A stretch of DNA of 64,000 nt from Micromonospora echinospora (lineage in GTDB: Bacteria > Actinomycetota > Actinomycetes > Mycobacteriales > Micromonosporaceae): positions 2,046,001 through 2,110,000 of the forward strand of contig NZ_LT607413.1 in the NCBI RefSeq assembly GCF_900091495.1, read 5' to 3'. The translations under genes and the position numbers were made by a program. The number at the start of each line of letters is the position of its first letter. Positions within the stretch are counted from its first letter, which is position 1. The notes below the pieces were generated by a model. That model had not been told where the DNA came from and did no database searches. It saw nothing but the letters and a program-made list of their open reading frames with translations. Below, piece by piece: positions 25,051 through 32,768 of the stretch.

Positions 25051-26067
25051 TCAGTAGGGGCGGCGGAAGCCTGCGACCGGCATGTGGTTGATGCTGGCCA
25101 CCTGCACCGGCTTGCCGGCTCGCGGGGCGTGCACCATGATGCCGTTGCCCAGGTAGAGCCCGACGTGGTGCAGGTCGCTGAAGAAGAAGACCAGGTCACC
25201 GGGGCGTGCCTCGGCGCGGCTGATCACCTTCGTCTCGCGCCACTGCGCACCGGTGAAGTGGGTCAGGTGGATGCCTGCGGCCTTGTAGGCGTACTGGGTC
25301 AGCCCGGAGCAGTCGAAGGAGTTCGGCCCGGTGGCGCCCCAGACGTACGGGTCACCGACCTGGGCGCAGGCCGTCCTGATGGCGGTGTTGGCGGCGCTGC
25401 TGATCACGCCCTTGATGAGCGGGCAGCCGGGGGCGCTGACTGCGGTCTTCGGCATGGACGCCCGCAGCCGCTTGATCTCCGCATCGATCTTGGTCTTCTT
25501 CGCCGCCAGGTCCTTCTCCTGCTGGGTCTGGCTGGTGATGATGGTGTCCAGCTTCTGCTTCTCGACCTCGTACTTGGTCCGGATCTCCACCACGCCCTGG
25601 AGTTCCTTGCGCTGGTGGGCGGCGAGTCGGTCGAGCATGCCCATCTGCTCGGCCAGGGTGCCCGGCTTGGCGCTGACCAGCAGCGCGCCGATCTCCTGGG
25701 ACGGGCCGGTCATGTAGTGCCGGGAGGCCAGGGCCCCGATCCGGTTCATCGCCATGTCGCTCTGCAACGCGAGCGGCTCGATCTTCTTCTCGAGGTCGGC
25801 CGACTTCTTCTGGTTGACCTTGAGCTGGCTGCGGACCTCGTTGTACTTCTCGATCGTGGGCTCCAACTGCTCCCACTGCTTGTCGATCTGCGCCTCGATT
25901 TCCTCGGGGGTGGGCGCGGCGTACGCGGGGGCAGCGAGCAGGCCGGCACCGACCACGGCGGCGGCGGACAGGGTGACGAGGGTGCGAACGAACCGGCGCA
26001 ACCCACCCGGACGAGTGGGGAGCCGATCCGGTGCGTGACGCTGAGGGGGCAGGGTTGCCACCGGCAC
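25051..26067 (-). CDS. Secreted NlpC/P60 peptidoglycan endopeptidase (RipA-like), paralogue
   Basis: 338 residues from a GTG preceded by AAAGGAG. Signal peptide about 22-51 (ends AAPAYAA). Coiled-coil region about 52-205 with many Lys/Glu/Gln. NlpC/P60 domain about 230-338 with SFDCSGLT (Cys253), SDLHHVGLYLG and IMVHAPRAG supplying the catalytic His residues. It shares domain plan and C-terminal sequence with the protein at 23594-24634, so the two are tandem duplicates, but the coiled-coils have diverged. No ydaO motif is visible before this copy. An in-frame longer start would begin at 26154 but adds non-family sequence. Confidence 0.93.
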   Translation of the reverse strand: MPVATLPPQRHAPDRLPTRPGGLRRFVRTLVTLSAAAVVGAGLLAAPAYAAPTPEEIEAQIDKQWEQLEPTIEKYNEVRSQLKVNQKKSADLEKKIEPLALQSDMAMNRIGALASRHYMTGPSQEIGALLVSAKPGTLAEQMGMLDRLAAHQRKELQGVVEIRTKYEVEKQKLDTIITSQTQQEKDLAAKKTKIDAEIKRLRASMPKTAVSAPGCPLIKGVISSAANTAIRTACAQVGDPYVWGATGPNSFDCSGLTQYAYKAAGIHLTHFTGAQWRETKVISRAEARPGDLVFFFSDLHHVGLYLGNGIMVHAPRAGKPVQVASINHMPVAGFRRPY

Positions 26068-26175
26068 CGAACTCCTTTGGCGACCAGACCACCGGGCGCC
26101 CCGCGAGGGAGAGGATGGCGGGGCAGACGATCCACAGCGGCCGGTGCCCCACATTAGGGAAGCAACGGGCCGATA

Positions 26176-26340
26176 TCAAGGCGAGGGGGCCTCGTATGAC
26201 GCTCCGGACATCATGCGGACACCCACCGTGCAGGCGCCGCCAACGATGGCGGTCAGGACATCGTCGAGGGCCAGGGTGATGTTCTTCGGCACCATCTCGC
26301 CGACCACGCCGTGCAGGAACACCACGGCCTCGCCGCAGGC
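26176..26340 (-). pseudogene. Remnant of a CNNM/CorC-type (DUF21, hemolysin C-like) transporter gene
   Basis: A short minus-strand frame contains EAVVFLHGVVGEMVPKNITLA, which resembles the F-L-H-x-V-x-G-E-M-x-P-K-N-x-A-L-A motif of the DUF21 membrane domain of CNNM/CorC transporters. It then runs into unrelated sequence and stops at 26176. No start codon, upstream helices or CBS domains are present, and a long palindrome lies just upstream of the fragment (26361). Read as a decayed remnant in the 428-bp gap between the second NlpC/P60 gene and the Fe-S oxidoreductase. Confidence 0.45.
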
Positions 26341-26360
26341 CCTGGGGTCACCACGACGTA

Positions 26361-26426
26361 GCTGTGGAGCTGCCCCGTCTGTGCTAGCCGCGGTCACGGG
26401 TAGCGCAGACGGGGCAGCTCCACAGC
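26361..26426. repeat. 26-bp-stem palindrome (hairpin element)
   Basis: Left arm 26361-26386 (begins GCTGTGGAGCTGCCCCGTCT) and right arm 26401-26426 are reverse complements with a single G/T wobble, around a 14-nt loop. It lies between the CNNM-like remnant and the stop of the EtfD-like gene (26496). Could be that gene's terminator or the footprint of a small mobile palindrome; no transposase is present. Confidence 0.8.
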
Positions 26427-26495
26427 GTCGGTAGGGGTGGGTCTCCCGGCGCGGGCCCAGGCCGGCCCGACGGGCGCGAGTCCGAGCGGCTCGGC

Positions 26496-28691
26496 TCAGC
26501 CCGTGACCGGCTCGACCTGCTGGCCGTCGCGGTCCTGCGCCGGCTTCACCGAGCGGAGCAGCACGCTGGCGACGTCGACGACCTCGACCTGCTCGCCGGC
26601 GCCCTTGCCGTTGACCCCGTCGTTGAGCATCGTCGAGCAGAACGGGCAGCCGACCGCGATGGTCTTCGCGCCGGTGGCCATGGCCTCCTCGACGCGGTCC
26701 ACGTTGATCCGCTTGCCGATCCGCTCCTCCATCCACATCCGGGCGCCACCGGCACCACAGCAGAAGGAGCGCTCGCTGTTGCGGGGCATCTCGGTGACGG
26801 GCTCCTGCACGGAGGAGCCGAGCACCTCGCGCGGCGGGGCGAAGACCCGGTTGTGCCGGCCCAAGTAGCAGGGGTCGTGGTAGGTGACCCCGCCGTCGAC
26901 GGGCTGGACCGGGGTGAGCTTCCCGGTGGCGACCAGGTGGGCCAGGAGCTGCGTGTGGTGCACCACCTCGAACTCGCCGCCGAGCTGGCCGTACTCGTTG
27001 CCCAGAGTGTTGAAGCAGTGCGGGCAGGTCGCGACGATCTTCCGCTTGGCCTTCTCCCGGCCTTCGAACGCCTCGTTCAGGGTCTCCACGTTCTGCTGGG
27101 CGAGCATCTGGAAGACGAACTCGTTGCCGATCCGTCGGGCCGGGTCACCGGTGCAGGTCTCCCCCTCGCCGAGGATGGCGAAGCTCACGCCGGCCTCGTG
27201 CAGCAGCGTGGCGACGGCCCGGGTGGTCTTCTTGGCCCGGTCCTCGAACGCGCCGGCGCAGCCCACCCAGAAGAGGTACTCGAAGTCCTCCACCTCGCCG
27301 ACCCGGGGCACCTGGAAGTCGAGGCCCTTGGTCCAGTCCTCCCGGGTGTTCTGCGGTGCGCCCCACGGGTTGCCCTTGTTCTCCAGGTTGCGCAGCATCA
27401 CGCCGGCCTCGGAGGGGAAGCTCGACTCGATCAGCACCTGGTAGCGCCGCATGTCGACGATGTGGTCGACGTGTTCGATGTCGACCGGGCACTGCTCGAC
27501 GCAGGCGCCGCAGGTGGTGCAGGACCAGAGCACGTCCGGGTCGATGACCCCACCTTCCTCGGCCCCACCGATCAGCGGCTTCTCCGCCTCGGCGAGCGCG
27601 AGCACGTCCACGTGGGCGAGTTGGGCCGCAGTGGCCTTCTCCTCGCCGGTGAGGTCCTTGCCGCCCCCGGCCAGCAGGTACGGCGCCTTGGCGTACGCGT
27701 GGTCGCGCAGGCTGAGCACGAGCAGCTTCGGGGAGAGGGGCTTGCCGGTGTTCCAGGCCGGGCACTGCGACTGGCAGCGACCGCACTCGGTGCAGGTGCT
27801 GAAGTCCAGCAGGCCCTTCCAGGTGAACTGCTCGACCTGGGCCACCCCGAACTGGTCGGACTCCGGGTCGGCCTCCTCGAAGTCCAGCGGCTTGCCGTTG
27901 CTCGTCATGGGCCGGAGCGCGCCGAGGCCGGAGCCGGCCCGGCCCGGGTCACGCTTGAAGAAGATGTTGAAGAAGGCCAGGAAGCGGTGCCAGGCCACGC
28001 CCATGGTCACGTTCAGCGCGATGACGATGAGCCAGGTCATCGAAATCATGATCTTGATGAGGGCGGCGACGCTGACCCCGGCCTCCCAGTCCGGCAGCAC
28101 CGCGCCGACCGCGTGGCTGACCGGCGTAGCCCAGGTCGGGTACTCGAAGTGGTCGGTGGCGACCTTGAAGCCCCGGATCAGGAAGCCCATGATCAGAACG
28201 GCGAGGACCACCGCCTCGACGAAGTAGCCCTGCCACATGGTCGAGCCGGTGAACCGGGAGCGTCCGCCCGTCCGGCCGGGCCGGTTGCGGATCCGGATGG
28301 CGATCAGCACCACGATGCCGACCACACCGAGGATGCCGATCAGCTCGGTGACCAGACCGTAGGCCGCCCAACCCCCGATCAGCGGCAGGCCACCGGTGGG
28401 TGAGACCACCTCGAAGTACGCCTCGAGGACCAGCAGCGAGAGCACCACGAAGGCGACCATGACGAACCAGTGGGCCGCACCCACCACGCTCCAGCGCAGC
28501 ATGCGGGTGTGTCCGGCCGTCTCGGCCAGCATCGTCCTGGTCCGGGTCAGCGTGTCGCCGAACCGCGCCGGATCCGGCTGTCCGAGCCGGACGACTGCGA
28601 CGATCCGCAGCACCGCCTGCACGGCCAGCCACACCGCCAGTGTGGTGATGGCGGCGGCGAGGATCGTCGTGACGAGCTGGACGCTGCCCAT
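26496..28691 (-). CDS. Membrane Fe-S oxidoreductase, EtfD/heterodisulfide-reductase-like (ETF:menaquinone oxidoreductase candidate)
   Basis: 731 residues. Residues 1-250 hold about five to six membrane helices of a NarI-like heme/quinone domain. Residues about 285-405 have two 4Fe-4S motifs, CTECGRCQSQCP and CTTCGACVEQCP. The C-terminal half has two CCG-type domains (CAGAFEDR and CPHCFNTLGNEY; then DPCYLGRHN and FCCGAGGARMW), binding a noncubane cluster. The architecture matches mycobacterial EtfD (Rv0338c), which passes electrons from ETF to menaquinone during beta-oxidation. ATG has GGAGG eight bases upstream. A palindrome 148 bp upstream is shared with the acyl-CoA dehydrogenase gene at 12247-14103, supporting the functional link. 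Confidence 0.9.
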   Translation of the reverse strand: MGSVQLVTTILAAAITTLAVWLAVQAVLRIVAVVRLGQPDPARFGDTLTRTRTMLAETAGHTRMLRWSVVGAAHWFVMVAFVVLSLLVLEAYFEVVSPTGGLPLIGGWAAYGLVTELIGILGVVGIVVLIAIRIRNRPGRTGGRSRFTGSTMWQGYFVEAVVLAVLIMGFLIRGFKVATDHFEYPTWATPVSHAVGAVLPDWEAGVSVAALIKIMISMTWLIVIALNVTMGVAWHRFLAFFNIFFKRDPGRAGSGLGALRPMTSNGKPLDFEEADPESDQFGVAQVEQFTWKGLLDFSTCTECGRCQSQCPAWNTGKPLSPKLLVLSLRDHAYAKAPYLLAGGGKDLTGEEKATAAQLAHVDVLALAEAEKPLIGGAEEGGVIDPDVLWSCTTCGACVEQCPVDIEHVDHIVDMRRYQVLIESSFPSEAGVMLRNLENKGNPWGAPQNTREDWTKGLDFQVPRVGEVEDFEYLFWVGCAGAFEDRAKKTTRAVATLLHEAGVSFAILGEGETCTGDPARRIGNEFVFQMLAQQNVETLNEAFEGREKAKRKIVATCPHCFNTLGNEYGQLGGEFEVVHHTQLLAHLVATGKLTPVQPVDGGVTYHDPCYLGRHNRVFAPPREVLGSSVQEPVTEMPRNSERSFCCGAGGARMWMEERIGKRINVDRVEEAMATGAKTIAVGCPFCSTMLNDGVNGKGAGEQVEVVDVASVLLRSVKPAQDRDGQQVEPVTG

Positions 28692-28838
28692 AGCGTTGGC
28701 CTCCCCGGTCTACTGCCTGGCGAGCGGTTCGGCGACCGGCGTCGGGGGGCCGCGTCGCCGGCTGACCACCGCGAGCCCTGACCTTGACCGGCCGATGACG
28801 TCGCTCCGCTCCGTCATGCAGTGCAGCCTACGCGCAAG

Positions 28839-28854
28839 GTTACCCAGTAGTAAC
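28839..28854. promoter_or_regulatory. Candidate TetR-type operator GTTACCCAGTAGTAAC
   Basis: Inverted repeat with arms GTTAC/GTAAC, identical to the site at 14131-14146 except in the central four bases. Located upstream of the EtfD-like gene in a 368-bp region without genes. Probably a shared fatty-acid-responsive operator; inferred. Confidence 0.6.
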
Positions 28855-29007
28855 GTGAGGAACCTCGCATCGGGCCACGCCGCCCTGCGCACACCTTAGA
28901 AGGATGGGCCGACCTGCGCCGATCAGGGGTTCCGCCGGGTGACGCCCAGGCACGACACGCCCGCCGGCCGGGTCACCGCGGCGACTGCCGAGCCGGCGCA
29001 TGCCGGA

Positions 29008-29038
29008 GTCCGGCCACGCCTGCACGGCGTGGCCGGAC
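29008..29038 (-). terminator. Terminator of crgA
   Basis: 13-bp perfect stem (GTCCGGCCACGCC / GGCGTGGCCGGAC) with a 5-nt loop, 21 nt past the crgA stop codon on its strand. Confidence 0.75.
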
Positions 29039-29059
29039 CGGGACGACAGCTGCCGGCGC

Positions 29060-29323
29060 TCAGCGCCAGCGGGAGAGCACGACCAGCGAGGCGACCATGG
29101 CACCGAAGCCGACGGCGAGGTTCCAGTAGCCCCACGCGGCGACCGGGTAGGCCTGCTCGGAGAGGTAGTAGACCACCAGCCAGCCGATCCCGAAGACGAT
29201 CAGCGACACGGCCAGGACCGGCAGCCAGACCGGGCTGGGCTTACGCGTCGACGCCGTCGCCGTCGGACGCACGTCCGTGGGCGGGGTGTACACCTTCTTC
29301 TTGCGGACCTGTGACTTGGGCAC
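29060..29323 (-). CDS. crgA: Cell division protein CrgA
   Basis: 87 residues from a GTG preceded by TTGGAGA. Begins MPKSQVRKKKVYTPP, the hallmark basic N-terminus, followed by two membrane helices (about WLPVLAVSLIVFGIGWLVVYYL and WNLAVGFGAMVASLVVLS). CrgA joins the actinobacterial divisome, interacting with FtsZ, FtsQ, FtsI and Wag31 partners. The position beside the DUF881 gene, trpG and pknB is the conserved actinobacterial arrangement. Confidence 0.95.
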   Translation of the reverse strand: MPKSQVRKKKVYTPPTDVRPTATASTRKPSPVWLPVLAVSLIVFGIGWLVVYYLSEQAYPVAAWGYWNLAVGFGAMVASLVVLSRWR

Positions 29324-29539
29324 GACGCTCTCCAAGAGGGGATACGACCTCGTCCGGCCTGACAACCGGGCGCGAGGGCGACGGTCCATGGCCAATAATG
29401 TTCCGACAGCTAGCGTAGTCCGAGAGACCCGTTCAGGCCATGAACGGGGTCAATCGAATGCGGGTAGTGACCGAAAAGAGCGGAACTGATCGGGTGCCGA
29501 GCCCGTTCTGACGGGTGACACCAGGGAAAGGAGCGCTCG

Positions 29540-30340
29540 GTGGAGTACACATCCGGCGCGGCGTCCTGGCAGAAGGTGCTCCGGCGGGCAGTAGCCGGAC
29601 TGCTGCCCCGACGACCGCGTCAGCGACGCCCGGGGTGGTCGCTCGGCGTGCCACTTATCGCCGCCGCGGCCGGGCTGCTCTTCACCACGACCGCCACCAC
29701 CGCCGGGGGCACCGCCCTCCGCGAGGACCGCCGGCCGCAGCTCACCCAGCTCATCGACGACACCCGGCAGCGGGTGGCGGAGCGTGAGGCGGAGGCGGCG
29801 AGGCTCCGGGCGGACGTGGAGCAGCAGACCGAGGCGCTCGCCGACACGGACCAGCCGATCGCCGCAGAACGTGGCCGGGCGGCAGCCAGCCGGCAGTCCG
29901 CCGGGTTCACCGCGCTCACCGGCTCGGGGGTCACCGTCGAGCTCGACGACGCCCGGCGGCTCGAGAGCCTGCCCGAAGGGGCCAGCAACGACGACCTGGT
30001 CGTTCACCAGGGCGACGTCCAAGCGGTCGTGAACGCGCTCTGGGCAGGGGGAGCGGAGGCCATGTCAATCATGAATGTCCGCGTCCTGAGCACCAGCGCG
30101 GTACGCTGCGTGGGTAACACCCTGCTGCTGCACGGCCGGGTGTACTCCCCTCCGTTCAAGATCGTAGCGATCGGCGACCCCGCTGCCCTCCAGCGGGCCC
30201 TCGCCGCCTCCGAGGGAGTCCGGTTGTTCAAGGACGCGGTCGACCACTACCAGCTCGGCTACCGCGAGACCGTCTCCACGGTCGGCGTGCCGGCGTTCGA
30301 GGGGTCGACAGCGCTCCGCTCGGCGAAGGTCCCTCGGTGA
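29540..30340 (+). CDS. DUF881-family membrane-anchored protein
   Basis: 266 residues, GTG start preceded by AAAGGAG. One membrane helix (about 33-58), an extracytoplasmic coiled-coil ([24 protein letters not shown] region), then the DUF881 domain with [44 protein letters not shown] and [19 protein letters not shown]. Homologues sit beside crgA and trpG in other actinobacteria; function unknown, probably envelope-related. Its stop overlaps the sortase GTG by 4 nt. Confidence 0.9.
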   Translation: MEYTSGAASWQKVLRRAVAGLLPRRPRQRRPGWSLGVPLIAAAAGLLFTTTATTAGGTALREDRRPQLTQLIDDTRQRVAEREAEAARLRADVEQQTEALADTDQPIAAERGRAAASRQSAGFTALTGSGVTVELDDARRLESLPEGASNDDLVVHQGDVQAVVNALWAGGAEAMSIMNVRVLSTSAVRCVGNTLLLHGRVYSPPFKIVAIGDPAALQRALAASEGVRLFKDAVDHYQLGYRETVSTVGVPAFEGSTALRSAKVPR

Positions 30341-31704
30341 CCGGGACGCCCGACGACCGCCGAGGGAACGGTCCGGGGTGGCACCACGCCGGCCCCCCGG
30401 AGGAACCCACCGCCGTCATCCCCCGGGTGGACCGCTCGGGCGAGCCGCGACAGTCCGCCGCCCGGCGCTGGCCGGACCCGGTTCCGCCACGTCCCAGCCC
30501 GCCACCTCCGGCCGGCGCTCCGCCGACCGGCCCGCCCCGGTCCGCACCCGCGCCGGTGCCCCCGCCGTGGGCACCGCCGACCCGCCCCGCCGGACCGGTC
30601 GCCGACCAGGTGGCAGGTCGCGAGACCGAGAGGCCGACGGTGGTCGTCGCGGCACTCGGCCCGCGTGGTGAGGAGCCCACCGCGCAGATCCCGGCCGTAC
30701 CGGCGACGACACGGCACGACGCCGAGCGGGGTCCCACCCGGCAGATCGACGACCGGAACCCGGTGCGGCGACCCGACCGGGGACCGGGGGCCGCTGGGCC
30801 GCGGGCCGCCCGGCCGAACGCGCCCACTCCGGCCCTCGACACGACGGCCCTGATGGGTGCCGTCCCCCGCCTTCCGGCCCGTGACGACGAACCGACCGCC
30901 GCCGGGCCCGCCGCTGGTCCACCACGCCAACCCCGCCGGGGCGAGCGGGTGGTGCAGCTACGCCCGGAACAGACCGACGAGGGCTACCGCAGCGTCTACT
31001 CGGAGCTGACCCGTCCCACCGTCTGGTCCCGGCTGCGGACCGGCGTCCGGGTCAGCGGTGAGCTCCTCATCACCTTCGGCCTGGTGGTGCTCCTCTTCGC
31101 CGGGTACGAGGTGTGGGGCAAGTCCGCCATCGTCGGCGCCCACCAGAGCGACCTCAGCCAGCAACTGGAACAGTCGTGGGGCCCGCAGGGCGACCCGACC
31201 GTCGCGCCGTCGGCGACCCCGGCTCCCCGCACCACGCCGTCCCCGCCGGTGAACGGCAAGCCGATCGCCGGGCTCTACATCCCCAGCCTCGACAAGAACT
31301 GGGTCGTGGTCGAGGGCGTCACCCAGAAGGACATCCGGTACGCCCCGGGCCACTACCCGAAGAGCGCCATGCCCGGTGAGCTGGGCAACTTCTCCGTCGC
31401 CGGGCACCGCAACCGCGCCACCTTCTGGCGGCTCGACGAGCTGGACGACGGTGACGCGATCGTGGTCGAGACCAAGGAGAGGTGGTACGTCTACCGCGTC
31501 TCCCAGTCGCGGATCGTCAAGCCCTCGCAGGTCGAGGTGGTCGCACCGGTTCCCGGCCGTCCCGGGGCCAAGCCGACCGAGCGGATGCTGACCCTCACCA
31601 CGTGCAACCCGAAGTTCGACAACTACGAGCGGCTGATCATCCACGCGAAGATGGAACGCTCACAGGACAAGTCGGCGGGCCGCCCGGCCGAGCTGGGGGG
31701 CTGA
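30337..31704 (+). CDS. Class E sortase with long proline-rich N-terminus
   Basis: 455 residues, GTG start overlapping the DUF881 stop. Residues 1-220 are cytoplasmic, Pro/Arg/Ala-rich and apparently disordered. A membrane helix lies at about 234-256 ([20 protein letters not shown]). The sortase domain (about 305-445) has [31 protein letters not shown] (catalytic His), [20 protein letters not shown] (catalytic Cys and Arg). Class E sortases anchor proteins carrying LAXTG-type signals. The first 220 residues are longer than in typical class E enzymes. Member of the DUF881-sortase-trpG operon. Confidence 0.9.
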   Translation: MTGTPDDRRGNGPGWHHAGPPEEPTAVIPRVDRSGEPRQSAARRWPDPVPPRPSPPPPAGAPPTGPPRSAPAPVPPPWAPPTRPAGPVADQVAGRETERPTVVVAALGPRGEEPTAQIPAVPATTRHDAERGPTRQIDDRNPVRRPDRGPGAAGPRAARPNAPTPALDTTALMGAVPRLPARDDEPTAAGPAAGPPRQPRRGERVVQLRPEQTDEGYRSVYSELTRPTVWSRLRTGVRVSGELLITFGLVVLLFAGYEVWGKSAIVGAHQSDLSQQLEQSWGPQGDPTVAPSATPAPRTTPSPPVNGKPIAGLYIPSLDKNWVVVEGVTQKDIRYAPGHYPKSAMPGELGNFSVAGHRNRATFWRLDELDDGDAIVVETKERWYVYRVSQSRIVKPSQVEVVAPVPGRPGAKPTERMLTLTTCNPKFDNYERLIIHAKMERSQDKSAGRPAELGG

Positions 31705-31708
31705 GGCC

Positions 31709-31999
31709 GTGTACGGGTGGATCTGGCGGAAGCTGCCGTTCGGGCTCGCCGGCAAGCTGATCGGCTCGGTGCTGCTCGCCTCGGCGACGGTCGCGCTGCT
31801 CTGGTACGTCGTCTTCCCCTGGGCCGAGCCGCTGCTCCCCTTCGACGACGTGCAGGTCACCCAGGATGCCGAGGTGCCCGGTGGCCCGGCCGGCGGGGAC
31901 TCCGGGGTGACCGGCGACGAGCCGCCCGGCGACGACGACCACGACCTGCCGTACGACACGGAGCAGAACAACACCCCGCCCCCCTCTCCGGACAGGTGA
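31709..31999 (+). CDS. Small single-helix membrane protein, acidic tail
   Basis: 96 residues, GTG start, four bases after the sortase stop. N-terminal amphipathic segment MYGWIWRKLPFGLAGK, one membrane helix (about 16-38), then an acidic Gly/Asp/Pro-rich extracytoplasmic tail. Unknown function, but its fixed place between sortase and trpG suggests a partner of the sortase. Confidence 0.75.
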   Translation: MYGWIWRKLPFGLAGKLIGSVLLASATVALLWYVVFPWAEPLLPFDDVQVTQDAEVPGGPAGGDSGVTGDEPPGDDDHDLPYDTEQNNTPPPSPDR

Positions 32000-32003
32000 G
32001 TCG

Positions 32004-32654
32004 ATGCGTGTACTGGTGATCGACAACTACGACTCGTTCGTCTTCAACCTCGTGCAGTACCTCGGCCAGCTCGGCGTGGACTGCGAGGTCCGCCGCAACG
32101 ACGAGATCGACGTCGACGAGGTGGGCCGGGTCGGCGCCGCCGGGATCCTGCTCTCTCCCGGTCCGGGCAGCCCGGACCGGGCCGGTATCTGCCTCGACGT
32201 CGTCCACCGGTACGCCGGCGAGCTGCCGATCTTCGGCGTCTGCCTCGGCCACCAGGCGATCGGGGAGGCGTTCGGGGCCACCGTGGCACGTGCCCCGGAG
32301 CTGCTGCACGGCAAGACCTCGCTGGTGCGGCACTCCTCGACCGGGGTCCTGGCCGGGCTGCCCGACCCGTTCACCGCGACCCGTTACCACTCGCTGGCGG
32401 TGCTGCCCGAGACCCTGCCCGACGAACTGGAGGTGACCGGCTGGACCGGCTCCGGGGTCGTGATGGCGATGCGTCACCGCACCCTGCCGGTCGAGGGGGT
32501 CCAGTTCCACCCGGAGTCCGTGCTCACCGAGGGCGGCCACCTGATGCTGGCCAACTGGCTCGCCACCTGCGGCTTCGCGGCGGCCCGGGAGCGGGCCCCC
32601 GAGCTGGCCGCCGAGGTCGACGCCCGCCGCCTGGCCGCCTTCGCCACCGCCTGA
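32004..32654 (+). CDS. pabA: Glutamine amidotransferase, aminodeoxychorismate/anthranilate synthase component II
   Basis: 216 residues. Class I glutamine amidotransferase: VLVIDNYDSFVFNLVQYLG start, ILLSPGPGSP, GVCLGHQAIGEAFGA with the nucleophilic Cys, ATRYHSLAV, and VEGVQFHPESVLTEGG with catalytic His and Glu. It supplies ammonia for p-aminobenzoate (folate) or anthranilate synthesis; the homologue at this conserved locus is usually annotated trpG. The partner component I is not in the window, so pabA versus trpG cannot be decided. Confidence 0.93.
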   Translation: MRVLVIDNYDSFVFNLVQYLGQLGVDCEVRRNDEIDVDEVGRVGAAGILLSPGPGSPDRAGICLDVVHRYAGELPIFGVCLGHQAIGEAFGATVARAPELLHGKTSLVRHSSTGVLAGLPDPFTATRYHSLAVLPETLPDELEVTGWTGSGVVMAMRHRTLPVEGVQFHPESVLTEGGHLMLANWLATCGFAAARERAPELAAEVDARRLAAFATA

Positions 32655-32768
32655 CGGGCACCCCGCCGCCGGTCGGCTGCGCGAAGCGGCGTGATGGGCC
32701 GCGATCGTGGTGGAGCGACCGCCTCCCGGCATCCGTCGACACCAGCTTCGGCGGGAGGCGTCGCGGCG

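Noticed and set aside
25051..26180. Riboswitch before the second NlpC/P60 gene
   Set aside because: The leader shows none of the ydaO blocks seen clearly before the first copy.
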